A DNA stretch of 64,000 bases from Rotaria socialis (Eukaryota; Rotifera; Eurotatoria; Philodinida; Philodinidae): the NCBI GenBank assembly GCA_905331475.1, contig CAJNYU010002272.1, forward strand, positions 124,001 through 188,000. Direction: 5' to 3'. How positions within the stretch are numbered: position 1 is the first letter of the stretch; the number at the start of each line of letters is the position of its first letter. Below, piece by piece: positions 51,916-61,928 of this stretch. The notes beneath the pieces were generated by a model. That model searched no databases. It saw only the letters and a list, made by a program, of their open reading frames with translations, and was not told where the DNA came from. The translations under genes were made by a program, and so were the position numbers.

Positions 51916-52123
51916 TGTGTGACAGCAATGTATCCATACATTTATCTATGTAAAATCATTAAAAATGCCGGTGCACAAGAATAGAACCCTTCACGCATTA
52001 AATTTGAATGTGACACGACCTGAATGTATGTGCGGCATCTTTTTTCTTTCTTTTACTTTCTCCATTCTAGCTGATCATTTGCATTTGGTTTATTTTGTTG
52101 ATCATTCTTTATTGTAATCAATC

Positions 52124-52825
52124 ATGTGTGACGATGCAACACGGGTGTTTAGTATGAAAAGAATATTTCAATTTTTATGTTTATTTTACATGACACAAAT
52201 AGTTCAAACGAAATCAGTAAAAAAATATGATGAATGTGAACAATTTCTTATTTCAAATGATTGTTATTATTTTCCGTGCTTAGATGCACGTTATTCGTGT
52301 GGCCGTAATAACTATTTGGTTAGATTCAGCCATGATCTATGCACATTACCAAATAAAAAATTTGCTACCAATTTAACAACAAATGCACTTCTATATTTCA
52401 ATCAAATAAATTCATGTGTTATGAAAGCGTTAAATAATCAATTGGTTGAACGAAAGATCTCCGAAAAATTTACGTGTGGTCATTTGCATGTAATGATATA
52501 TAATATCTATTTGAATTGTTTTCAAAATAATCAACAAGAAAACACACAAGTTAAAACTATTAATCTTTGTTCGATTATATGCGACAATTTGCAAGCAATG
52601 ATTGATTTATTTTTAACTTTAAATGAATCTCATTTCAACTTACAACTATTACTTTTAGAAACAGGCAAAAGTTGTGGAGCAAATCTTCATGAATCAATAT
52701 TGAATACAATACCTTCTTTGCTTGCAGCAATTTGTCTGGATAGAAAAGATGCAGTTTTAGAACGCGATATTACTGATATCATGTTTAATGCAAGATTTCG
52801 ACCAGCCGATTTCGATTGGACATAA
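52124..52825 (+). CDS. Secreted cysteine-rich protein, stanniocalcin-like
   Basis: A single uninterrupted frame of 233 residues; Met12 is an equally good start. It opens with a hydrophobic signal-like segment (MKRIFQFLCLFYMTQIVQTK) and carries about 11 Cys in the mature part. The pattern CYYFPCLDARYSC, then DLC, NSCVMKALN, KFTCGHLHV, NLCSIICDN and SCGANLHES follows the spacing of stanniocalcin, whose first motif is CGxFxCLxNSTC. Stanniocalcins are secreted disulphide-linked dimers linked to calcium and phosphate balance. Overall similarity is weak, and the protein may belong to another helical cysteine-rich family. It is unusual here in lacking introns. Two N-glycosylation sequons are visible (NLT, NES). 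AATAAAAATAATG runs follow the stop. Confidence 0.55.
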   Translation: MCDDATRVFSMKRIFQFLCLFYMTQIVQTKSVKKYDECEQFLISNDCYYFPCLDARYSCGRNNYLVRFSHDLCTLPNKKFATNLTTNALLYFNQINSCVMKALNNQLVERKISEKFTCGHLHVMIYNIYLNCFQNNQQENTQVKTINLCSIICDNLQAMIDLFLTLNESHFNLQLLLLETGKSCGANLHESILNTIPSLLAAICLDRKDAVLERDITDIMFNARFRPADFDWT

Positions 52826-54354
52826 ATAGAAAAGATACGAATGGAATCTGAAAAGTTTATTTAGCAGCTGTGAACAAATTATCATCTCGTTAAGTTTCAA
52901 TCAGTTGATTGATTCGTGTTATTATAATAATAAAAATAATGTCTTTTTCTTTTGAGTGATCCGATCTACTGGTTTGTGTTTTAATATCGCTTGAAAATCT
53001 ATATATTTATTATTTGAAAAATAATTCAAACGTTTTACTATTTCGACCTAATAAATTGATTCCTAAAACTAGCTGACTTTATTATTATGATCATTGGGGA
53101 AAAGTTATCATAAGAATATCATTCAATAAATTCCATAAACTATGCTTGCTTGATAAAATTGATATTTTCTTTTACATCAGATATTTAAAGTCATTGAGTG
53201 TAAAAATTTTCTGAGATAACAAAAATGCATTCTCTAAGGAACTAGTCATTAACTTATTTAATTGACATCCGCTATCATTTTTTAGACAATAATAATAATC
53301 ATATATTATAAATCTGTTTTTCAGTATTCTTCATTTATTTCTATGAATATTGTAATAAAAAAGTAATGAACTATAATAATTTGCGCAAGTTCGTATTTTT
53401 CAACCGAAAAAGAATCGACAACAAAGATGTTACGATATAATGAACTTGAGTCGTTGGCAAATTTTTAAAAAGAAAACCGAAAATATCAAAGCATGATCTG
53501 AGTACAAGTCTGTTGATTTTTCTTCGAATTTACTGTTAAAACTATTTCGTTTCATAGATTTTTTTTGTTATTTTTCGACAATTCACTCTACGCAGATTCC
53601 GACGACGTACGGCACACTAAATAATCTAGTCAAAATGAAATTGAATATGCGCACTATAATGCCGGATCTTGCCGTTTACGTTTCGATGCATTATAATATT
53701 TTCGTATTCGTATTTTAAAATGCTGCTCTGTATCTCAATCATTTCTTCAAGAGGAGCGGAAAATAAATTTGTGAGACATCCATTAAAATAAATATTTTAA
53801 AGATAAATGAATATTAGAGAAATCGATTATACCGTTTAACAGAACAATCTTAATATAGTAAATAACTACATAATATACTTCTTATTCAAATCATCGTTAA
53901 AACGAAGTAATTACAAAATAGCTAGATTTTTTTCCTTGTACTTAATAACAATCGTATTTTTGTAAAATCGATTGACACTTTTATATGGACTATATCATAC
54001 TTTACGGGCATGACTACTTGAAATAATAATAAATTTGTCTCTGAAATGAAATTTATTTTAGGCTATCTTTATCTAATAGATATATACGCTAAGTTAGTTT
54101 AGACACTTTGTAAAACTTGCCTGTTTAGAGAGTTTTCTTCAAATAAATTATAATTTAAAAAGTATCGTTCCAAACGTAATACAATTTAAGGATAATGTTT
54201 TTCACTGTGCACATTTTCAATTACGAGTCCAGCACTTTCTAAGTGAATCAGTTTGATAAACAATTGCAAAGGATATAGAATCTTTCAGTTAATGTTTTCG
54301 TCAGCATGCTTAGAATTTAGAAATCTAGAATATTTTCTATTTTAGTATTGTTAG
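52826..54354. other. AT-rich spacer
   Basis: No gene is supported. Composition is strongly AT-rich with many short broken frames. Confidence 0.5.
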
Positions 54355-54536
54355 CAGGGACGGCGCGAACGGGGGGGGGGGGGGGGTTGGGGGGGGTGGC
54401 CCCGCCCAACTTTGGAAATTTTTGTTTCAATTTTTGAAAAAACCTCTCGTTTTTGAAAAAAAACCTCCCGTTTTTGAAAAAAACCTCCCGTTTTCAAGTA
54501 ACCCCCCTATACTTTTATTACTTCGCGCCGTCTCTG
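54355..54536. mobile_element. hAT-like MITE, 182 bases, with 8-base target duplication
   Basis: The element starts CAGGGACGGCGCGAA and ends TTCGCGCCGTCTCTG: 15-base terminal inverted repeats with one mismatch. It is flanked on both sides by ATTGTTAG (54347-54354 and 54537-54544), a perfect 8-base target-site duplication. CAGGG-type ends and 8-base duplications are typical of hAT transposons. Inside are a G-homopolymer block (about 54370-54400) and three to four tandem copies of a ~20-base unit with core CCTCCCGTTTTTGAAAA. No coding capacity. Confidence 0.88.
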
Positions 54537-54544
54537 ATTGTTAG

Positions 54545-55569
54545 CGCGAGTATCAATATCGTAGCAAAAACCTTTTTCGTCACTAGTTCAGAAGTTTATA
54601 TGTCAATCGTACATGATGTCAATACCAGAAGGAAATTTGAAATAATAGAAAGGTAAAAGTTTGAATTCTGAGCTATACGCTAAGTTCGGATAAATGTATT
54701 TATAACAGTTAGTTTTTATGAATATAATCTTGCTGAAAACTTCATGATAGATATAGTTAGTGGTGTCGAGTTTATCATTCATTTTTTAGAATTTTTGTTC
54801 ATTGTATCCGATAGTTCTTTGCGTATCAAATTTATTGAAGCATAACTTGCAATATTCAAAAGTCGTACAATTATTTCATGGTAGTAATATTTGTTGAAAT
54901 GAAAAAGAAGTAACCTTTATTAAAAGTCGTAATTAAATGAATGATATTCATCTTCTCTGTTTTCGTTGATGTTATTCATATGATAATTATTCATTTACAA
55001 ATATACTAGCAAAACGTTTTTTCATTGAAAAAAGCTTTTGATTTATAGATATTGATTTTTTTGGTATAGAATACAATGAATGAAATTTTATTTCAAATAC
55101 GAGCCTTTAAACACATCATTGGTACGCTCTTCAAAGATAGATTAAGTTAAGGCCATATGTTCGATTTCTCATGCATATATTTAAAGGATTCGAAACGATC
55201 TATCTCTATCTTAAAGCCTGTCTATTATCTCGTTTTTACAACCTACATTCGATGATTCATTTCATATATGTTTTTTATTAAAGCAATCACCAAAAAAAAG
55301 TAAAATATTTAAAATCTGGTTTAGTTCTCTCTATTGTAGAGGCCAGATAATTAAATTGAAGTTTTGAATGCATACTTGTACAAACGAAAATCACCGCCAC
55401 CGAATGGAACTCATTCGACATGAATCATGTCACCGAAAGTAAATTATGTAAATTGAATAGAGTCGAAATAATAAGTGATGTACACACATGTATGAGTTGT
55501 TACAACCTTAAAGAAGATCAAATATTATTATCTTTCCATTCTGTTAAATTTATAATAGAATAAAATAAC
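54545..55569. other. AT-rich spacer to the SET gene 3' end
   Basis: No gene is recognised. It must include the 3' untranslated region of the SET-domain gene. A short less AT-rich patch near 55390-55440 has no conserved frame. Confidence 0.5.
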
Positions 55570-56445
55570 TTACAGTTTTCCATGATAATTCAACGTTAAT
55601 TCAGCTTCTGGTGGTAAATCACATAAAGCAATTACTTGTTTATGTTCATTGACTGCACATGTCGCTTCACCTTCCTCTGCTGCGCGAATAAAATGATTTT
55701 CAGCACTAATTAAACCTGAGAAACGTGCTACAACTTCACCAGTGCGAATCCATTCAAGTGCATGTAATGATTTCGTTTTATTTGGTGTCGCCGAACGCGT
55801 GAAACATTTGCTTGAATACCATTTTGTTTTTAATTCACGTACACGCGACTGTAAATATGGTGACATATATTGATAGTATTGCTTTTGAAAATCTTCATCA
55901 CGGTAACGATCAAACATAATTCGACCAACACACGATGGTGTTTCACATTTACATTCCAAGCCACGAATTAATGATGCCTCAGTTTCAAGAAAATGATAAT
56001 CGTATGCTAATTCCTCACCAATAGCGATTGGTCGTAAAGCAACAATTGTATTTCCATCGCCAGAATCGAAACCACAATTAGGTTCACACGAATGATTAAA
56101 CAAAACACATTCATCATTGTTTTGTTGAGCAGTAAAACTACGAGGAATCATATACATATCATCTTCAGCCTAGCAATAAAACAAACAATTAAGAAAAACT
56201 AGATTGCTCCTTAATTTATAATCAATTACCATATACGAATAAAAGCAAAGAAAATTTTTTAAATGAGGCTGCGTTTCGATTAAATGTAGTATTTCATCTC
56301 TAGACATCATATAGTCATCATCCCCACAAGTACACCACCATATTTTTTCGCCGGTAGCAATTGGCTCCGCTGCTACTAACATTTGGTTTCCATCGCCATA
56401 TTTTTCATGGGCATCTAATAATTGGACCATTTTGTAAAACACCAT
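55570..56445 (-). CDS. SET-domain protein (lysine methyltransferase-like)
   Basis: Two exons join in phase: 56230-56445 and 55570-56169, giving 271 residues. The catalytic SET core is clear: VLFNHSCEPNCGFDSGDGNT, then GEELAYDYHFLE, then a Cys cluster reading LECKCETPSCVGRIMFDRYR, like a post-SET zinc site. The N-terminus (MLVAAEPIATGEKIWW) is like the first SET strands. Beyond the core, residues ~205-271 contain GEVVARFSGLI and LPPEAELTLNYHGK, which look like another, incomplete SET repeat. No nuclear-targeting or DNA-binding module was recognised. The substrate is unknown. The stop TAA overlaps a donor-like GTAAGT at 55568-55573, so another exon cannot be excluded. Catalytic activity is inferred from the NHSxxPN and DY motifs. 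Confidence 0.7.
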
Positions 56446-57645
56446 CGTTGTTGGTCGTTATCAAGCAAAAACGAATCGTTAAAAAAGAAATCTTCACTGC
56501 TGTGGTGTCGAAAAATTTGCATGGCTTATATACTGTCCGTGTCATGTGCCTATTCATGTCTTCAACGACTGATAGATACTGGTAGTGGTGAGAAAAAACG
56601 GCTGTAATGATGGATTCTTCATACTGTTTTTCTATTTTCAACGATTTCAGGTGAAAGGAAACTGCGTATTTACAATGGTGTTATAGTCTTTAATGGAAGG
56701 GATTGCGTATCTACATTGATAAAATGATAACAAGGATAAAAGCAGGTCGTATGTCCTTAAGAAAAAGTACATTCTATAAATGTAAATTGCTTTCGATTGA
56801 TATTAAGATGTCGAACGATTTTCAATACTGTGAGATATTTGATGATGTAGTGGCATATTTTATTGAAACAAGGTGAAAAGTCAATTTACTGTGTTTCGTC
56901 GAAAATATTTCTATAAATAAAATTTTAATATAGTAATTAGAATTTATTTTTTTCTAAATGAAAAATTGCAAGTCAACAGTTTAATTGTATTAGCTACAGA
57001 TGAAATTTTGACAATATTAGATACAATCAATTGCAAAAATTCTAGATAAATTCAATACATCACTGATATAATTATTTCCAACATATAAAAATATACAATA
57101 AAAAGTATCATGAGACTTGTAGTAATCATATTCATGTGTATTTTTGAAAAAACAAGAATATATCTATATTTAAGAACATTCATAAAGAAACTTCTCATCG
57201 CCTGATATCACCAGTAGAGATTGTAGTTATCTTTTGTTTTACTTAACCTCGATATAATATCTTCTACTATTTACAAAACTATGATATAAAAAGAACAACA
57301 TTCCTGAAAACAAGATGTGCTAATAAACGTAAATGAAAATCGTTGATAAATGAGTATTTATTTGCATATATTGATATACAATCATTATTAAAAACACTTC
57401 TTTCAAAACACTTCACTACGAAATAACAAAAACACTTTATTCGAAAAAAAAACGCAAACAAACACAGCACACACTGTTTGACAAAACTGTACACCAAACA
57501 TAAGAGAAAAAGATAAATATCTATTGAATCTTGTCATTCATGATCATGCATTAATTCAGCACCTAATTAATTTGAGGCAAACAAAAGTTGTCTTTCCTTT
57601 TTGAATACCACCGGGTATGATCCAAATAATTCCGATTAGCTGCAT
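56446..57645. other. Spacer between the protocadherin and the SET gene
   Basis: Contains the SET gene promoter side and the protocadherin 3' region. No supported gene; open frames at 56361-56641 overlap on both strands and are not conserved-looking. Confidence 0.5.
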
Positions 57646-60600
57646 TCATACAGCCACAGATTTCAAACGATGATTTCCATCAATTGATGTCATTGTTGGT
57701 GATGAATCACCAAGGCTATCGGAAACAACTAAAAGAAATTTTCAAAAATTTCAATAAAATTTCAATGACAAGTTCACTTTACTCAAGTTTTTTCTTGCTT
57801 CCGTACGACAATTATAGGATTCAGTCGATAATTTTGATAAATTACCGTGTAAATGATCATGTTTACCTTTTATTTGTCCCTTTATAATTAAATTCCAAAC
57901 AATACAAACAATAATAATCACAATAAATAGAAGAATTGAAATCATTATAAATATGGAGCCAAGATAAAAATTTGCTGTTACACGATCTGTTTTTATTTGA
58001 TTTTTACCATTAAAACCAAGTAACCATTGTTGATGTTCACTAGATTCATCCGATGGACATTCATTTCGTTTTAATGCATCACAAACATAAATAACAACAC
58101 TTTCTTTCGAGTTTAATGGCACTGGACTACCTTGATCACGTGCGTAGACTTCCAGACGGTAAGGTAATTGAAGATTATTTTGATTATAAAGTACAATTGA
58201 ACCATTTGAATATAAATGAAAAAATGCATAATTTTCATTGTTTGTAAAATAATAATTAATGAGACCATTTGAACCTTCATCTGGATCTGTTGCAGAAATA
58301 TGTGCAATTAAGATATTGTTTATTATTGAGTTTTTTTCATGTGAATATTTTGAAGATAAAGATTTATTGATATAAATATATTGTTCACGAGCATTATCTA
58401 TTGAATTATCAAACATTGGATAGTGATCATTTTCATCAAGAATATTTATTTGAATCTCTGTTTGACTTGCTTGATGAGTTTTATGATTGAATGAATCAAC
58501 AAAAAATTGAAAAAATGCTTTTCTCTCTCGATCTAATTCACGTACAACTATTATTATACCATTACGACTATCAATAGAGAATGGTAATGTTGCTGATGCT
58601 TTATCTTTAACCAGATGATAAGATATTGGAATTGATGATGATAGACAACTATCGGCAGAAACTTGACCTTTGATTAGAACAAAAAAAAGTCATAAATACA
58701 ATATTAAATTCATAAAATACTCTTCATATACACTACATACATATGTTATTGTCAAGGGTAGTTTCATCTAACAATAGAACTGACCATAAGACTAATAATG
58801 TCACCACAATGTAACAAACGTCAAAAGATCAACATAGGAAGAAACATACGGGGGACAATCTATGTCATAATCAGGAGGATACAGTAGTTGATAGGAGGTA
58901 TTATGAGACTGTTGATTAGAACCTTTCAATTGGTATCTAACAACAAGCAAAAGACTTTGGTTTACATATGGAATTAATATTGGGAAATAGGTTATGAGTT
59001 GAACGTGCTGAGGCAAAAATATTAGATTTCCATCGAAATATGTTGGATTTATAATTTTTGACTAAAGATGTTAAAACTTCTAAAGCAATTTTATGTATTT
59101 GTAACAGAACCGGTTTTCACAGTAATTGACTCTTCTAAAGAATTAGCTAGACGAGATCTCAATTATTATTATCTATCAATTTGCAAAAGAGTTCAATGAT
59201 CTCAACTATTATCGAGTTGACATCGCTCCAAAAAGAAAAAAACTAAGCGTCAGTTACATTAGAAGTATTTATTTAGATTTCTCAGAATTAGATCGAAACT
59301 GTTACATAAAATTTACTTATGATTTTACTAACTCTTGTGTAATAGGATATTTTTGGTTTTTAATTTTCAATCTTAATACGAGAACGTTCGACAAGTAAAA
59401 ATCTGCGACAGCAAAATATTGGTTCAACTCTAAATAACTAACTCTTACTTTGAACAAATCAATAAATGAGAATATTTACCTATTTCATATGGTGTCAATC
59501 GATGTTCAGTTGTATTAAATATATAAATTTTTTGTTTAAAAGTAGGCAGACATGTTTCTTCATCATACGATAAAATTTGTACTGTTGTTTGATCATACAA
59601 TGAATGATTCTGTTGATCGATAGCCATAACTGTTACATTAAATCTCATTCCTGCTGATAATGTTTTAGTTAAATATATACTTCCATTATTAGAATTGATT
59701 TCAATAATATGATTATTTTCATTATCAGCCAGTTTATATTGAATACGATGAAAACTTGGTGATAAATCGCGATCAACAGCATTTACATGACCAATAGAAA
59801 ATCCAACTGGAGTTGATTCCGAAAAATGAAATTGATAATTTGATTGTGTAAATTTTGGAGTACAATCATTTTGATCATGAATCAAAACTAGTAAACGTCG
59901 TTGACTACTCAATGGTGGATCACCATAGTCTCCTTAACAAGAAAATTATAATGAAAAACGAATTTTGTTTCTGTGAGTTTTGATTGACTTACTTGCTTCA
60001 AGAATAATAGTATATTGATCATCACCCATTTCAGTATCTAATTGTCTTGATGTTCGTATTAAATAATTAGTTGAACCAATACTAGTTTTTTCATTTTCAT
60101 CACTATTTCTTATTCCTGAATCTAATTCAATTGGACAAGAGTTTTTTGTTGGCCAACACGAAAGAATTTTCAATGATATTTTCCTATTGATCATGATTGA
60201 ATCATTATCACGAATTATAAGTGTTCCAATCACTTGTCCAAATTGTATATTTTCTTTAATATTTATCATAAATTCTTCATTATCTTCATTTGAATTTATT
60301 GATTTATAATCATTAAGAATATTAATCTGTATTAACGGCTGATTATCATTTATATCAATTATATCAATAACAACAGGTACGATACTTGATGTTATTTGAT
60401 CAAGATTTGATGCTTTAACACGAAAACGATATGAAGACATTTTTTCATAATCAAGTTCATGCATAACATATATTGAGCCAGTATATTTATCAATTTCAAA
60501 TGGAAATACATCATTCGCTATATCACGAAGAAGAGAATAATGAATTATTTTATCATAGCAATCATCATCCGTTGCAATCACATTTAATATTGATGTATTT

Positions 60601-61928
60601 GATATAGGAGTATGTTCAGGTATATGAGTATGATAAAGACGTTGTTTGAAGCGCGGTTGAAATTCATTTAAATCATCTATTGTTACATTTACATGTCTGG
60701 AGAGAAAGAAAACGACATTTTTTTGTTTATTTCTTATTTTTAATATTCATCTTCAGTTCAACAAAAAATATTTCAATTATCTGGTATTAAACAAAACGAT
60801 CCTTCTTAAACGAGTCACGACATAAGAATCAAGTCATTTCAGAACTTCAAGTTCCCTTGTGTCGTGCATTGATTGCTTTACATTACGAAAGTTAATTCAA
60901 TAAAAAGATTACTTCCTTCGTGTATACTAGCAATTATATTGCTTTGTTTTTAAAACTCAACTCTACTGAATCAAAATTGATTGTATTAGATTTTTTTCGA
61001 CTACAACAAAAATAAAATGAAAACGCATCCTACACTTATTCCATCACCTTGTGAATTTAAAACTATATAGATCTATAAATATGTCTTCGTTTGCTAATTG
61101 GAATGATGATATCCTCTCCTGACTAGTAGCAAGCGTGAGATCCAGATTATTTCTTTAAACCTTATAGTCCTATTATTATTATTATTATTATTATTAATAA
61201 CATAAAAATAACTCTATAGAGATTTATTTGATTTTTTAACAAGAAAATTTGACTTACAAAACATTCGATTCCAATCCACCTTTGTCAATAGCAATGATTT
61301 CTAATTGATAATGATTTGTTTTTTCACAATCAAGTTGTTTTAACAATTTTAATCGAAGTTCATCATGAAATTTTTCAAGTTGAAATAATTGTTGTATGAC
61401 AGGATCATCATTTATAAATTTATAATAATCAACATTATATTCTGTTGAATCATGATCATATGCAATAGGTAACTGTACACGATAATTAATTGGTAAATTT
61501 TCACGAATATTTATATGTATATGATCATCTTTAAAGTATGGTTTCCAATCATTTATATCTAATATAATTAATTTAAATATAATAAAAAAAGATGTTTGTG
61601 TAAATATTTGTAGTTGTAATGAACATTCATGATCATGATATACAATTTTACTACAAATTTTTTCACGATCTAATTCTGATAAACGAAATTTTAATATTGG
61701 TGATTCAATTTCAAAGTAATCCGATGGATTTGATAATGAATATTGATAATGTTCAAATGGAAATGATGTTAATGTACGGTTGTAAAGTAAATCAATTATA
61801 TTCCATTGTAATTGATCATTTGATAGATTTTCATAAACATATACAGTTAAATTACATATTTCACGACAATCATAAGTTAAAACATTTGGAAAATAGAATA
61901 AAATAATTAAGTAATAAGAATTTATCAT
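57646..61928 (-). CDS. Protocadherin-like adhesion receptor with about seven cadherin repeats
   Basis: Five exons join in phase: 61258-61928, 59993-60696, 59480-59932, 57846-58667 and 57646-57728, giving 910 residues. A signal peptide (MINSYYLIILFYFPNVLT) leads into about seven cadherin repeats with calcium-binding signatures: ILDINDWKPYF, IDDLNEFQPRF, IIDINDNQP, HDQNDCTPKF, LDENDHYPMF, ATDDD, AVDRD and ATDPDEGSNG. One transmembrane helix follows (FYLGSIFIMISILLFIVIII), then a short tail of about 60 residues. The last exon supplies the tail end VVSDSLGDSSPTMTSIDGNH. Reading through instead would give an alternative stop at 57751. Seven repeats and a short tail suit a protocadherin; no catenin-binding region was seen. 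It should mediate calcium-dependent cell-cell adhesion. Confidence 0.9.
61160..61196. repeat. (ATT)n microsatellite in protocadherin intron 1
   Basis: A run of about ten ATT units in the 561-base first intron, which is otherwise featureless. Confidence 0.85.

Noticed and set aside
58801..59016. Minus-strand frame in the 800-base protocadherin intron, a possible extra cadherin exon
   Set aside because: Exons 59480-59932 and 58667-57846 join directly in phase and complete a cadherin repeat. The frame lacks cadherin motifs, though a cassette exon cannot be fully excluded.
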